Positions 44,130 to 54,779 of a stretch of DNA of 64,000 nt are shown piece by piece. The notes below the pieces were generated by a model. The model worked only from the letters and a program-made list of their open reading frames with translations, made no database searches and was not told the origin of the DNA. The DNA is taken from contig NZ_JAHLEB010000005.1 in assembly GCF_018861735.1 (NCBI RefSeq), positions 1 to 64,000 of the forward strand. The letters are read 5' to 3'. Positions within the stretch are counted from its first letter, which is position 1; the number at the start of each line of letters is the position of its first letter. The DNA comes from Clostridium lacusfryxellense. Lineage in GTDB: Bacteria; Bacillota; Clostridia; Clostridiales; Clostridiaceae. The translations under genes and the position numbers were made by a program.

Positions 44130-45944
44130 ATGAGACGATTCCGCTATCAATTTAAATTTATAGCGGTTTATCGCCTCGACTTTATGAATAAAATTAAAAA
44201 TAAATATATTTTACTTCCTGTTATTACCGCGATTTTTTCATTAGTATTTCTTATTTTTGTTAGTAATACATTTAAGCTATCTACAAATAAACCTTATACA
44301 AACTTTCTTAAAGATGTTTCGTCGAACACAATCTCAACTGTATATGTAACAACTTCACCAAAAATTCAAGTTAAACTTAAAGATGGTACTGTTTACGAAA
44401 CTGATAACCCAAGAACCAACAATTTCAAAGAGGGATTACTCAAGAATGGTGTAAATGTTTCTGAGCAAGCTTTGACTAGTCCTCTAGAAATAGTCTCAAT
44501 TGCTGGATTTGTGATTTCACTTGTAGTAATTGGTATAATGCTCTTTAAAACAACAAAAATAAAATCTAAAAGTATGTTTTCAGCTTCAAATCTCGATGTT
44601 GATGCAGTAGAAGATATAGGTTTTAACTTTGATAATGTAGCTGGTAATGAGGAAGCTAAAGATAGTGTACAAGATGTAGTAGATTTCCTTAAAAACCCCG
44701 AAAAATACACAGCTTATGGTGCTAGAATGCCAAAAGGAGTTATTTTATATGGAGATCCAGGTACTGGTAAAACATTGCTTGCAAAAGCAGTTGCAGGTGA
44801 GGCAAACGTACCTTTCTATGCTGTATCCGGTTCTGACTTTGTTCAGATATATGTCGGAGTTGGTGCGGGTAGAATTAGAAGCTTGTTTAAGAAGGCAAGA
44901 AGTCATGGTAGAGCCGTTATCTTTATTGATGAAATAGATGCTATTGGTAAGAAACGAGATAATGGAAGTGGTGGTGGTTCTGATGAAAAAGATCAGACAC
45001 TTAATGCTCTTTTAACTGAAATGTCTGGTTTTAATGAAACAGAGGGTATAATTATAATTGCAGCAACTAACAGACTTGATATGCTAGATGAAGCACTCTT
45101 AAGACCAGGTCGTTTTGATAGACATATTGAAGTTACATTACCTGATGTATCTGCTAGAGAGAAGATTTTAAAACTTCACCTAAAAAACAAACCTATTAAA
45201 GATATCGATTATTCTGAGTGGGCACATAAAACAACTTCTTTTTCCGGTGCAAAGCTAGAAAACCTAACTAACGAGGCTGCTATTATTGCATGTAAAGATA
45301 ATGCAGTATTTATAGACAATACTCATTTAGATAGAGCTTATTCAATTATGCTTGCCGGTTATGAAAAAGTGGATAGAGATTATATTAAGGATGTAGATCG
45401 AAAAATAACTGCCTTCCACGAGGCAGGACATGCTTTAATTTCACTTAAGATGTTGCCAAATGATAAAGTCTCTAAAGTTACTATAATTCCAACTACCAAA
45501 GGGGCAGGTGGTTATACATTAAGTATTCCTGAGGATTCACTTTATCAGAACAAGGAACATTTAAAGAAGAAAATAATGGTCCTATTAGGTGGTAGAGCTG
45601 CTGAAGAAATTATTTTTGGAGCAGACAACGTAACCACTGGTGCTTACAATGATTTGCAAAGAAGTACCCAGCTTGTTGCAAATATGGTTACAGAATATGG
45701 AATGGGCGAATCTTTAGGGCTACTTTCTATGAACAAATTAAAGGAATCCGGATTTATAAATCAAGACGCTGTACTTAGTGAATGTAAGGATCTAATTTCA
45801 CACTTATACGAAGAAGTTAAAATAATCCTTCTTGGTGGAAAAGAAACCCTAGAGGCTATGACAAATTTATTAATTGATAAGGAAACTATATATCATGAAG
45901 ATTTAATTAAGATCATCGAAGATAAAACAGATGTAGCTGTATAA
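44130..45944 (+). CDS. ftsH: ATP-dependent zinc metalloprotease FtsH
   Basis: A 604-aa membrane protease. TM1 is about 27-47, with a short extracytoplasmic domain, and TM2 about 119-140. The AAA+ domain has Walker A GDPGTGKT (208-215), Walker B FIDEID (265-270), pore motif YVGVG and [13 protein letters not shown]. The zinc protease motif is HEAGH (430-434), with a third ligand near [12 protein letters not shown]. It degrades membrane and regulatory proteins. The first 19 residues are an unusual basic extension; MNKIKNKY (44184) is an alternative start but has a weaker RBS. Confidence 0.95.
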   Translation: MRRFRYQFKFIAVYRLDFMNKIKNKYILLPVITAIFSLVFLIFVSNTFKLSTNKPYTNFLKDVSSNTISTVYVTTSPKIQVKLKDGTVYETDNPRTNNFKEGLLKNGVNVSEQALTSPLEIVSIAGFVISLVVIGIMLFKTTKIKSKSMFSASNLDVDAVEDIGFNFDNVAGNEEAKDSVQDVVDFLKNPEKYTAYGARMPKGVILYGDPGTGKTLLAKAVAGEANVPFYAVSGSDFVQIYVGVGAGRIRSLFKKARSHGRAVIFIDEIDAIGKKRDNGSGGGSDEKDQTLNALLTEMSGFNETEGIIIIAATNRLDMLDEALLRPGRFDRHIEVTLPDVSAREKILKLHLKNKPIKDIDYSEWAHKTTSFSGAKLENLTNEAAIIACKDNAVFIDNTHLDRAYSIMLAGYEKVDRDYIKDVDRKITAFHEAGHALISLKMLPNDKVSKVTIIPTTKGAGGYTLSIPEDSLYQNKEHLKKKIMVLLGGRAAEEIIFGADNVTTGAYNDLQRSTQLVANMVTEYGMGESLGLLSMNKLKESGFINQDAVLSECKDLISHLYEEVKIILLGGKETLEAMTNLLIDKETIYHEDLIKIIEDKTDVAV

Positions 45945-45956
45945 AATAATTTTATT

Positions 45957-46020
45957 AAGCACATCTAAATAAATACTACGCTAGTATCTCAGCTTATTAT
46001 TTATTTAGATGTGCTTTTTT
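45957..46020. terminator. bidirectional terminator between ftsH and the rhomboid gene
   Basis: AAGCACATCTAAATAAATA (45957-45975) pairs with TATTTATTTAGATGTGCTT (45998-46016), followed by TTTT on the plus strand; the minus-strand T-tract is weak. Confidence 0.8.
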
Positions 46021-47023
46021 AAACCCCAGATTTAAAAGTTGCTAAATATGATATAATCATCCCACCTAGAAGCCCACCTACATGCGCAAAATTATCTATA
46101 TTGGGTAGAGTGGCACCAATAAATATATTTATAAATATAACAGATAAAATACTTCTTATAAATTCATTTCCAGTTTTGCCTTTAGATTTAATTGCGAAAA
46201 CTAGCACTGCTCCGAGTAGTCCAAAGATAGCACCGGAGGCCCCTATTGAAACACTTGTTGAGAAAACATAACTAAATATAGATGCACATATTCCAGAAAC
46301 AAAATAAATGCCAATATATTTTAATTTACCATAAACATTCTCAACCATTGGACCAATAGCATAAAGCGAGTACATATTGACACATAAATGCACAATTCCC
46401 CCATGTAAAAACATACAAGAAATAAGTCTAAAATACTGCCCCTGTGTTATTAATGTATTAACCTTAGCCCCAAGCAAAACTAAAACATTTGTATCACTAT
46501 TAAATAGGCTACCGCTAGCATAGCTATAACTGAAATAAGCTGTAATTAAATACATTACAACATTTATAGTTATAATTGCAATAGTAATCAAAGGTCTATC
46601 CTTAATATTTGTTTTTTCACTATTGCTACGTAAATTAGTATTAGTCATCACAGATGCTAATTCCTGAACAACTTGCAAGTTAACATTTTCTGAATAGTTT
46701 ACCTTTTTATCTAATACATTAACTCTAATTAATGGTTTATCAAGTAAGTTATTTATCGAGAGAGACTCCATAGATTCCTTTTTATTAAATTCACCCTCCG
46801 AAAATAGTATATATATATTGTTTTTATCATCAGGAATTTCATATTGTAGCAATTGGTTCACGTTGCGCTCTGTCATAAATATTAATCGATATTGAGTACC
46901 ATTTATACCTTTGCTTATTGTCCAAAGATCAGAGCTGCTATTTTTACTTGTTATATTCTCTAATAAATATCCATGTTTCCTTGTCATCATATTTATAATA
47001 GATTTTATATTTTTTTCTCCCAT
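46019..47023 (-). CDS. rhomboid family intramembrane serine protease
   Basis: A 334-aa protein. The first 140 residues are a soluble domain. Six or seven helices follow, with the loop motif MFLHGGIVHLCVNMYSLYAIG (about 204-224), catalytic Ser263 in GASGAIFG and His314 in FAHVGGLLGG. It cleaves membrane proteins within the bilayer; the substrate is unknown. The N-terminal domain resembles that of some Firmicute rhomboids but is not one I can name. A cytosolic location for the N-terminal part is inferred. Confidence 0.93.
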   Translation of the reverse strand: MGEKNIKSIINMMTRKHGYLLENITSKNSSSDLWTISKGINGTQYRLIFMTERNVNQLLQYEIPDDKNNIYILFSEGEFNKKESMESLSINNLLDKPLIRVNVLDKKVNYSENVNLQVVQELASVMTNTNLRSNSEKTNIKDRPLITIAIITINVVMYLITAYFSYSYASGSLFNSDTNVLVLLGAKVNTLITQGQYFRLISCMFLHGGIVHLCVNMYSLYAIGPMVENVYGKLKYIGIYFVSGICASIFSYVFSTSVSIGASGAIFGLLGAVLVFAIKSKGKTGNEFIRSILSVIFINIFIGATLPNIDNFAHVGGLLGGMIISYLATFKSGV

Positions 47024-47050
47024 ATCATGCTCCTAATCAAATCAACATTT

Positions 47051-48109
47051 TTATACCACTGACTGCACCACAATATTTTTACACTCTAACAAATCAATTT
47101 CATAAAATTTAATGGGTTCTCTAGTTTCATTTTCATAAAGCACTCTTATTATAGGCCTGTCTGGAAAATTTTTATTTTGCTTAATTACATATCCTTCAAC
47201 CCCATTAGATAGCTTTAAGCAAATACCCAATGGAAAAACTGAAAATGTTTTTTTAAAATAATTTACTACTTCTTCATCAAAATTATTCCCACATCCCGCT
47301 AAAATAAGTTCATAAGCATCACTAGGATTAAATTTTTCTCTATAACATCTATCATTACTTACTGCATTATAGACATCACAAACACCTATTATTTTTGCAA
47401 ATTTAGAAATATGATTTTTAGTAAGTCCATAGGGGTATCCACTGCCATCAACTCTTTCGTGGTGATGTTCCACTGCTTTCAAGATTGCATTTGACATAAA
47501 AAAATTCTTTTCCAGAATTCCTTTCCCATATATAGGGTGCATCTTAATTTCTTTAAATTCGTCATCTGTTAGTTTTCCAATTTTAGTTATGATTTTTTTA
47601 TCAATTTGAGTTTTACCTACATCATGGAGGATTGCTCCTATACCTAATTCTTTTAATTCATTTTCCGAAAGATTCATCGAAATTCCAAGGAACACAGCCA
47701 TAATCCCAGTATCTATAGAGTGGAGGTAAGAATAGTTGTCAAAGTTTTGAATGTCATATAAACTTTTATTAACATCGCCCATTTCAATAATATGATTAAC
47801 TAAGTCTGTGACAACTGATAAGGAATCTTTAGTACTACTCGCATTTCCTTCAGTAACATTTTTAATTATATTTGTCATATTTTTAAGCGTAATTGCTTTT
47901 AAATTACTTAGTTTTTCATCTTCTACTGATATATCATCTAGCCTATCATCTTCTATATATATGTAAAATATGTCTAACTCTTTTAATTTTTTTATGTAAC
48001 TTTTATTTAGTTTAACTCCCGTTCTCAGCAATACATTCCCACTATTTGTAAAAATATTTCGACCTAAAATTTCGCCAACCTTTACCTTATTAATAAACTC
48101 AAGTCTCAT
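47051..48109 (-). CDS. HD-GYP domain phosphodiesterase
   Basis: 352 aa from MRLEFINKVKVGEIL (48109), with GAGGTGG just upstream. An N-terminal domain of about 110 residues precedes a complete HD-GYP domain: ILHDVGKTQID, HHHERVDGSGYPYGL and IGVCDVYNAVSNDRCYR. The HD pair is intact here, unlike in the 11634-12701 protein. It is expected to hydrolyse cyclic di-GMP or a related dinucleotide. A gene for a small acidic protein precedes it by 18 bp, so they are likely co-transcribed. Confidence 0.92.
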   Translation of the reverse strand: MRLEFINKVKVGEILGRNIFTNSGNVLLRTGVKLNKSYIKKLKELDIFYIYIEDDRLDDISVEDEKLSNLKAITLKNMTNIIKNVTEGNASSTKDSLSVVTDLVNHIIEMGDVNKSLYDIQNFDNYSYLHSIDTGIMAVFLGISMNLSENELKELGIGAILHDVGKTQIDKKIITKIGKLTDDEFKEIKMHPIYGKGILEKNFFMSNAILKAVEHHHERVDGSGYPYGLTKNHISKFAKIIGVCDVYNAVSNDRCYREKFNPSDAYELILAGCGNNFDEEVVNYFKKTFSVFPLGICLKLSNGVEGYVIKQNKNFPDRPIIRVLYENETREPIKFYEIDLLECKNIVVQSVV

Positions 48110-48127
48110 GGCCACCTCTAACATAAT

Positions 48128-48526
48128 TTACTTATATTCTTCTTCTTTGTCTTTAATTTTAATAAAAACTTCTTTAAGCTCTTGCTTTATTAATTCACAT
48201 ATTTCAATTATAGCTTCACGAACAACCATATGGTCATCAGAATATTTGAACTTAACAAGCCATGTAGGATTATACTCATCGTCGATTGCTTCAATAAGAT
48301 ACCCTTTAGATCTAAATGTATCATCATTAAAATAATCATAAATTGCTGAAAACTGCCACTCCAAAACATCCTCATGAGTATCAAACGTCAAGTTAATTAG
48401 ATCTCCAGAATAATTTAATTTTGTAACAAATTCCGCTCCCTCAGAAGCCTCATAACTACCAAGTTCTTTAACAAATTGATTTGTTTCTTTATCTACTTCC
48501 ATTAGTACCAATGAAGAAAATTGCAT
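48128..48526 (-). CDS. clostridial protein of unknown function (DUF6762-like, tentative)
   Basis: 132 aa from MQFSSLVLMEVDKETNQF, with AAAGGATG upstream. It is acidic (many Asp/Glu) and soluble, with segments WQFSAIYDYFNDDTF and YNPTWLVKFKYSDDHM that I recall from a clostridial family labelled DUF6762; that label is tentative. It is followed closely by the HD-GYP gene and preceded by a Fur-type regulator. No catalytic motif is visible. Confidence 0.6.
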   Translation of the reverse strand: MQFSSLVLMEVDKETNQFVKELGSYEASEGAEFVTKLNYSGDLINLTFDTHEDVLEWQFSAIYDYFNDDTFRSKGYLIEAIDDEYNPTWLVKFKYSDDHMVVREAIIEICELIKQELKEVFIKIKDKEEEYK

Positions 48527-48548
48527 AAAAATCATCCTTTCTTATTTT

Positions 48549-48965
48549 CTATTTTCTATTTTCTTTACATTCCTTACATACGCCTTTTAAATAAACATGA
48601 CTTTCAGTAAGTGTTATTCCAGTCTTTGCTTTTATCTGTTCTTCTATTTGAGGTATTGGGCAATCTATAATCATTTTTTTATGACATAAATCACATTCAA
48701 TGACATGTTTGTGGGCATTATTGTTTATAGTATAATTATACATATTATTACCCAAATCAAACTTATTTAATATCTTTTTGCTCTCTAACAAATCTAGGGT
48801 TCTATATACTGTGGACAAATCAATGTTTAAACCATCTTTTTTTAACAGCACATATATAGAGTTTGCATTTATAGCTTCACTACTAGAAAGTATGATTTCT
48901 AGTATACTTTTTCTTGCATTTGTAATTCTAATATTATTCTCTTTTAAATACAATATTATATCCAT
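48549..48965 (-). CDS. Fur family transcriptional regulator
   Basis: A 138-aa Fur/Zur/PerR-type repressor. The N-terminal winged helix contains NIRITNARKSILEIIL and DLSTVYRTLDLLESK. The C-terminal dimer domain has the structural zinc pairs CDLC (about 91-94) and CKEC (near residue 131). The metal sensed (Fe, Zn or peroxide) cannot be assigned safely from sequence alone. The gene precedes the small acidic protein and the HD-GYP gene on the same strand. Confidence 0.93.
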   Translation of the reverse strand: MDIILYLKENNIRITNARKSILEIILSSSEAINANSIYVLLKKDGLNIDLSTVYRTLDLLESKKILNKFDLGNNMYNYTINNNAHKHVIECDLCHKKMIIDCPIPQIEEQIKAKTGITLTESHVYLKGVCKECKENRK

Positions 48966-49040
48966 CTACATCACCTTATTACATTATTATAACAATTATA
49001 ATATACCTCAAACTAATCATGAATACAAGTTATGATTTTT

Positions 49041-49068
49041 AAAAAAAGCTTCTACAAAAGTAGAAGCA
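49041..49068 (-). terminator. terminator of pepD
   Basis: Stem GCTTCTAC / GTAGAAGC (49048-49067) with a 4-nt loop; on the minus strand it is followed by seven T's. Confidence 0.8.
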
Positions 49069-49163
49069 TTTTATAAGTCCACTAAAGTGGTTTAATCACA
49101 TTATGATAAATTAGAGCTAATTTTATATCATTATTTTTATATTCTCGTTATTTTGTTAATTAG

Positions 49164-50624
49164 TTATTTTATTTCCTTTAATACTGCTACTAAATAATCC
49201 CACATTCTGTCTGTTGATGAGATACTTAGGTGTTCATTTGGTGTGTGTACATCGTACATATTAGGTCCAAAAGATATTTGATCAATATCACCTTTAAATT
49301 TTGCGCTGAATAGCCCACATTCAAGACCTGCATGAATAGCTGCTATTTCAGGAACCTTGCCGTATAAATTTTTAAATACTTTCTCAAATATTGGCCTTAT
49401 TTTAGAATCTTCATTATATTCCCATTCAGGATAATCAGATTCAAATTCAATTGTTGCTCCCACCATTTCAGCAAGCACTATAGTTTCATCACATATTGCT
49501 TTCTTTAAACTTTTTACGGAGCTCCTAATTGCTGAGTCAAATTCGATGTCCTCATCACTAGTTGTAATAACACCAATATTTGTTGAACTTTGCACTAAAC
49601 CACCGATTGCCATACTCATACTTTTAACTCCATTTGGAATTAGGAAAAGTATTTGAAGTGCTTTTTTAGTTGTATTATCTGAAAAAATCCTGCTAACCTT
49701 GTTTTCAAGAATTTCAATATCTAAATTAATATTAGGGTCAATAGTATTTAATTCATTTTTAAATATTGAATTCCAAAAAGATAGTTTTTGAACAACTATT
49801 TCTTTATCATCTTCTCTAAATAATATAATAGCATCAGCATCACGAGGTATTGCGTTATTTTTGGCTCCTCCACTTATAGAATTCATTTTAAAATCTATAA
49901 CTGAATGTAAATCCATTAAAAAGCGTCCCATAAGTTTGTTAGCGTTCCCTCTTTCTTTGTTGATTTCCATCCCAGAGTGGCCACCTTTTAATCCTCTCAA
50001 CCTTACCTTGCAGGAAATAAAGCTCTTATCTGCCTCTTCCCAAATTATTTTGAGTTTCATCTTTTCGCGAACTCCACCAGCACAACTCACTAAAAGTTTT
50101 CCTTCTTCTTCTGAATCTATATTTATTAATATTCTTCCTTCTAAATTGCTAGAATCTAATGCCTCTGCACCAATCATACCTACCTCTTCGCCCGTAGTTA
50201 CCAGTAGTTCTATTGGCGGATGTGAAATATCATTTGAAGCAAGCACCGCAAGACTCATTGCTACAGCAATTCCATCGTCTCCACCAAGTGTAGTACCATT
50301 CGCCCTTAAAAAATCACCGTCTACTATAAATTCAATAGGATCCTTTAAAAAATCATGTTTTGATTCTATGACTTTTTCACATACCATATCCATATGACCT
50401 TGAAGTATTATCGTAGAATCATCTTCACGTCCTGCTGTACCTGTTTTTTTTATTATTATATTTAAAGCGTCATCTTGAATGAATTTCAAATTATGTTCTT
50501 TTGCAAATTTTACTAACCAATCACTTATTGCTTTTTCATTCCCAGAACCTCTTGGAATCTCGTTCATCTCTTTAAAATACTTAAACGCATTATACGAATT
50601 TAAATTCTTTAATTTTTCTAACAT
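49164..50624 (-). CDS. pepD: aminoacyl-histidine dipeptidase (M20 metallopeptidase)
   Basis: 486 aa from MLEKLKNLNSYNAF (50624), with AAAGGATG upstream. The M20 di-zinc motifs are ILQGHMDMVCEK, LGGDDGIAVA, VTTGEEVGMIGAE and, at the end, AAIHAGLECGLF and VHTPNEHLSIS. The size and these motifs match PepD-type Xaa-His dipeptidases rather than PepT or PepV. It recycles dipeptides in the cytosol. It stands alone with its own terminator. Confidence 0.93.
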   Translation of the reverse strand: MLEKLKNLNSYNAFKYFKEMNEIPRGSGNEKAISDWLVKFAKEHNLKFIQDDALNIIIKKTGTAGREDDSTIILQGHMDMVCEKVIESKHDFLKDPIEFIVDGDFLRANGTTLGGDDGIAVAMSLAVLASNDISHPPIELLVTTGEEVGMIGAEALDSSNLEGRILINIDSEEEGKLLVSCAGGVREKMKLKIIWEEADKSFISCKVRLRGLKGGHSGMEINKERGNANKLMGRFLMDLHSVIDFKMNSISGGAKNNAIPRDADAIILFREDDKEIVVQKLSFWNSIFKNELNTIDPNINLDIEILENKVSRIFSDNTTKKALQILFLIPNGVKSMSMAIGGLVQSSTNIGVITTSDEDIEFDSAIRSSVKSLKKAICDETIVLAEMVGATIEFESDYPEWEYNEDSKIRPIFEKVFKNLYGKVPEIAAIHAGLECGLFSAKFKGDIDQISFGPNMYDVHTPNEHLSISSTDRMWDYLVAVLKEIK

Positions 50625-50690
50625 GTTTATCATCCTTTCTTTTTTAAAAGCATTATTTTAATCTAAAGTTATTAATATTATTAGTTTTAT

Positions 50691-51239
50691 TTAGAAGAAC
50701 ATCATTTTAAGCCCAAAAATTATTAAGATTATCCCCCCGATGTAATCGGCGTACTTCCCTACAATATCTATTTTCTTTAAATATTTAGAAATTATAAAGG
50801 CCATTGTTACCATTAACAGAGTTATTACTCCAATAAATAATGTATCTTTAAATAATATAACCTTTGTTATATTATTTAATACCGTAAATCCTACAACCAT
50901 TGCATCTATACTTACAGATATCCCTAAAATTATATACATCTTAGGTTTAAGTAGTGGACACGTGCCCTGGTTTTGCAAACCTTCTTTAATCATAATAACT
51001 CCAACTAAACATATAATTATACCTCCAATTATTGTTGGCATTGACGCTACATATGTATTAAAAAGAAGTCCAGCATATGCTCCTATATATGAAAATAAAA
51101 ATTGAAAAAATCCAAAGGAAATTGTAAATCCTACCTTGTTTATAACTCTAGTTTGATTGTTTAATCCTATGCACAAAGCTACTCCAAAAGCATCTAAAGA
51201 CAATGCTAATGCTATAATAAATAATGGATATATATCCAT
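50691..51239 (-). CDS. MntP/YtaF-like membrane protein (probable manganese efflux)
   Basis: 182 aa from [18 protein letters not shown] (51239), with GGGAGG upstream; a longer frame to 51341 is unlikely. Six helices are predicted in two repeats, each with a conserved Asp motif: [10 protein letters not shown] in the first and [10 protein letters not shown] in the second. This is the MntP arrangement; the sporulation protein YtaF has a similar fold. Mn2+ export is therefore likely but not certain. Confidence 0.82.
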   Translation of the reverse strand: MDIYPLFIIALALSLDAFGVALCIGLNNQTRVINKVGFTISFGFFQFLFSYIGAYAGLLFNTYVASMPTIIGGIIICLVGVIMIKEGLQNQGTCPLLKPKMYIILGISVSIDAMVVGFTVLNNITKVILFKDTLFIGVITLLMVTMAFIISKYLKKIDIVGKYADYIGGIILIIFGLKMMFF

Positions 51240-51487
51240 GAATTGCTTTGACCTCCCTTTAATAATACTATACAATATATTTACTCTAATTCCTTTATTA
51301 TTATTCAATATTTTTTTATTTATGTGTGTGACTTTCCACATACTATTATCGATTATTCATCTTTACTTGTCAACTCCGTTTTAACTCACTATTTCTAGAT
51401 ATATAATAATATTTAATCAATCATTACTTGTATACATTACCTTTTGTAGACTATAATATAAAGGATATTATACTAGGAGGTGTTGTA

Positions 51488-52423
51488 ATGCTTTCAATAT
51501 ATAGCAGTACAGAAAACAAACAACTTATAAGGCTTGAAAAAATAGAACCAGGTTGTTGGATTAACCTGATTGACCCATCTGATGAAGAATTAGTATTCGT
51601 TTCAAAAAACACCAATGCTCCTATGGATTTTTTAAGGGCTGCTCTAGACGAAGAAGAAACTTCTCGTATTGACATAGAAGATTGTACATTAATTATTTTA
51701 GATATTCCCTTTACAGATATGGACGATAATTCATTAACCTATGACACATACCCCATAGCAATGATCCATACTGATAAAGTAATAATTACAGTTTGTTTGA
51801 AAAACAGTAAAGTATTATCCGATTTTGCTGAAGGTAAAATTAGCTCCTTTTTTACATTTAAACGTTCAAGATTCATGTTACAGATTTTATATAGAATTGC
51901 AAACTACTATTTAATATACTTAAGACAGATTGATAAAAAAAGCTACATAGTAGAAAAACAACTACATAAGACTTTAAGAAACAAAGAACTTATTCAATTA
52001 TTAGCACTTGAAAAATCCCTTGTATATTTTTCTACATCCTTAAAGGGGAATGAAATTACATTAGAAAAAATGCTTAAACTAGATATTCTTCAAAAATATG
52101 AGGAAGATAAAGATGTATTAGAAGATGTTATTATCGAAAACAGGCAAGCTATAGAAATGTGTACTATTTATAGTAATATCTTAAATGGCACAATGGATGC
52201 CTACGCTTCTGTTATATCCAATAAACTTAATATAGTAATGAAATTTTTAGCTGCAATTACCATAGTCATGGCTATACCAAATATGATTTCTGGGCTATTT
52301 GGTATGAACGTCAAAGGAATACCCTTGTCAGAAAATGCATTAGGATTTTGGTATGTTTTTGCATTCATTGGCCTTATAGTAATATTTGTTATTTACTTTC
52401 TAAATAAAAAGGATATGTTTTAA
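51488..52423 (+). CDS. corA: CorA family magnesium/divalent cation transporter
   Basis: 311 aa from the ATG at 51488, which has CTAGGAGG upstream. The cytosolic N-terminal domain (LIDPSDEELVFVSKN) leads to a long helix, then two C-terminal membrane helices with the selectivity motif LFGMNVKGIP between them (GMN). It forms a pentameric Mg2+ channel in the membrane. No regulatory element for Mg2+ is evident upstream. Confidence 0.92.
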   Translation: MLSIYSSTENKQLIRLEKIEPGCWINLIDPSDEELVFVSKNTNAPMDFLRAALDEEETSRIDIEDCTLIILDIPFTDMDDNSLTYDTYPIAMIHTDKVIITVCLKNSKVLSDFAEGKISSFFTFKRSRFMLQILYRIANYYLIYLRQIDKKSYIVEKQLHKTLRNKELIQLLALEKSLVYFSTSLKGNEITLEKMLKLDILQKYEEDKDVLEDVIIENRQAIEMCTIYSNILNGTMDAYASVISNKLNIVMKFLAAITIVMAIPNMISGLFGMNVKGIPLSENALGFWYVFAFIGLIVIFVIYFLNKKDMF

Positions 52424-52534
52424 CACTTAATATATTTATTAAAATTTATGTGTTTTATTAAAAAATAATTTCAGTAACATTTTAGGATGCTCTTCATATA
52501 TTAATATAGTAGAAATATTTGAAGGGAGCCTTTT

Positions 52535-53257
52535 ATGTTCTATTGTCCAAAAGATTATAATGATCCTTATTCTTTATATAGATTTAACCCTATGTATGGG
52601 GTTGACCCAATATATGGAGTTGACCCTTTATATAGGGCTAGTCCTATGACTTCATATTTAAGAGTTCTTCATTCTTCACCTAAATCCCCAGCTGTTGATG
52701 TATATATTAATGACATGTTAAAATTCAGAAACCTTACTTATGGTGCTTTTACAGATTATATAAAGGTTATGACTGGTAATTACAATGTGAAATTATATGC
52801 TGCTGGCACTAAGGTTTCGCCTGTACTTAATAAAAACATTTTTGTTCCACCTGAAAAGATTTATACAATAGCCGCTATTGGACTATTGCCGCATATCGAT
52901 CTACTACCCGTTTTAGAGCCTAAAATTAATGATCCTAGCGACATGGTCTATATTAAATTTGCTCATTTATCCCCTAATGCTGGTCCCGTAGATATAGCAT
53001 TACCAAACGGCACAATTCTATTTAAAAATATTAGTTACAAACAGCTTACTGATTATATAGAAGTTCCTGCTGGAACCTATACTTTAGAAGTTAGGCCTAC
53101 CGGAACCACAACAGTTGCTCTATATGTCCCTAATATAAGATTAAAACCTCAGCGTTTTTACACTGTTTATGCTATAGGCCTAGCTGGAGATAAGCCGGGA
53201 CTTCAAGCTTTAATTCCTCTAGACGGTAGTTCTTATTTAGATTTACGTGAAGAGTAG
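52535..53257 (+). CDS. DUF4397 repeat protein
   Basis: A 240-aa protein made of two DUF4397 units: LRVLHSSPKSPAVDVYIND with LTYGAFTDYIKVMTGNYNV, and IKFAHLSPNAGPVDIALPNG with ISYKQLTDYIEVPAGTYTL. These beta-sandwich domains are usually extracellular or spore/cell-surface associated, yet no signal peptide is seen here. The N-terminus has a tandem YGVDP motif (about 18-31) encoded by near-identical 18-bp units. The RBS is GAAGGGAG. Exact role unknown. Confidence 0.88.
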   Translation: MFYCPKDYNDPYSLYRFNPMYGVDPIYGVDPLYRASPMTSYLRVLHSSPKSPAVDVYINDMLKFRNLTYGAFTDYIKVMTGNYNVKLYAAGTKVSPVLNKNIFVPPEKIYTIAAIGLLPHIDLLPVLEPKINDPSDMVYIKFAHLSPNAGPVDIALPNGTILFKNISYKQLTDYIEVPAGTYTLEVRPTGTTTVALYVPNIRLKPQRFYTVYAIGLAGDKPGLQALIPLDGSSYLDLREE

Positions 53258-53629
53258 TTACAATGCCGTTAGATTTTAAATAAAAATATATAATATAACG
53301 TTAGCCTATATCCTATTTTACATAGTAATTTAAGATATAGGCTGATTTTATTTCTTAATTTATCAAATTATAAATATCTTTTGATTTACCTTTTTTATAT
53401 TTAACTACCACTCCAAGAAATAATAATCCAAAACAATTAATGTTATCAAATTTCGTATGATAATTACAATTAAATTGTATAAATAGTCATTGGATTATTT
53501 GAAAGGTGATGTTGCAAATGATATAATGTAGGAACAGTTTCCATACCCGTTTTAAAATGAATATGATTTAGTTTGATATAAAATACCTAAATACATATAG
53601 TTAAAACTAATACAAAGGAGCATAAGCCT
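53258..53629 (+). other. 372-bp gene-free interval
   Basis: Contains the DUF4397 terminator (53303-53352), then AT-rich sequence. The RBS of the mscS gene (AAAGGAG, about 53615) is at the right end. I see no other feature. Confidence 0.5.
53303..53352 (+). terminator. terminator of the DUF4397 gene
   Basis: AGCCTATATC (53303-53312) pairs with GATATAGGCT (53333-53342), followed by GATTTTATTT. Confidence 0.7.
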
Positions 53630-54490
53630 GTGACTGACTTTTTGATAGATTTTGGTTTGAAATTCCAAACCGTAAGCGTTTTTATAAAAATCATTATAAC
53701 CTTAATTATAATAGTTCTATTCCAATTAATAAAGAAAAGTATCTGTTCATTTGTAAATAAATCTAATCTTGACTCAAATAATATAATAAAATATAAGAAA
53801 ACAACCTCGCTATCTATTAATGTTTTATCTGTTATATCAATAATACCAATATGGATGTACGAGTCTAAGGACATCCTAACTTTTTTAGGTATTTTCTCAG
53901 CTGGACTTGCCTTTGCATTTCGTGATGTTGTAGCAAGCTTTTTGGGTTGGTTAATAATTAATACTCAAAAACCATTTCTACCTGGCGATAGGATAAAAAT
54001 AGGTGAAAGCATTGGTGATGTAATAGCTGTAGATTGGTTTTATACTACCATAATTGAAGTTATGGAAAACGAGGATAAAACTCACGGTCAAAGCACTGGA
54101 AGAATTACACACATACCAAACATAAAATTTCTAACTGAGGATCTTGTAAATGAAACTAATGCATTCCCTTTTACTTGGAATGAAATTGAGATAAATCTTA
54201 CTCTTAAAAGCAATTGGAAAGAAGCTAAAAAAATACTACTATCCATTGCGGATGATAAGGTGGGAGATATAGAAAACGAGGCAAAAGCCTCACTTAGTAT
54301 AGCCTCAAAAACGCTCCCTATTTATTATGAAAACCTTTCTCATACAGTATATACTTCTATGGAACTAGGTAGAGTGAGACTAAATTTACGGCTTATTTGC
54401 AAAGCCAGAAATTTCAGAAATTTAAAACACGACCTAGTAGAAGATATTTTAACTGAATTCTCTAAGCACGAGGACATCGAGTTATTATAG
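53630..54490 (+). CDS. MscS family small-conductance mechanosensitive channel
   Basis: A 286-aa protein starting at GTG with AAAGGAG upstream. Three helices (about 14-34, 56-72 and 79-101) lead into the pore region GIFSAGLAFAFRDVVASFLGWLII, followed by the beta domain (FLPGDRIKIGESIGDVIAVDW) and a cytosolic vestibule. It opens under membrane tension to release solutes. It is a short MscS-type protein with no extra sensor domain. Confidence 0.9.
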   Translation: MTDFLIDFGLKFQTVSVFIKIIITLIIIVLFQLIKKSICSFVNKSNLDSNNIIKYKKTTSLSINVLSVISIIPIWMYESKDILTFLGIFSAGLAFAFRDVVASFLGWLIINTQKPFLPGDRIKIGESIGDVIAVDWFYTTIIEVMENEDKTHGQSTGRITHIPNIKFLTEDLVNETNAFPFTWNEIEINLTLKSNWKEAKKILLSIADDKVGDIENEAKASLSIASKTLPIYYENLSHTVYTSMELGRVRLNLRLICKARNFRNLKHDLVEDILTEFSKHEDIELL

Positions 54491-54779
54491 TATTATAATC
54501 ATTTTTTCTAATATTGAAATAAATTTCATCTTTATTAAGTACTTTTCTCTTTATAATACCCATTCCCTGATGAATAACTAGTATATTTTGCTAGTTATTT
54601 CTTTTATTTTCCTTATTGATGTGTTTATAATAAGATGTTATAATATTGTCAGCTGTATTTGTATATACACCAGAGTATACATATGTATAGTTGAATTAAA
54701 TAATCGTTAATATATAATACTATAAATATTATTTATATCCATATAATAATGGAAATATATTTTATCAGGGGGAAATTCA

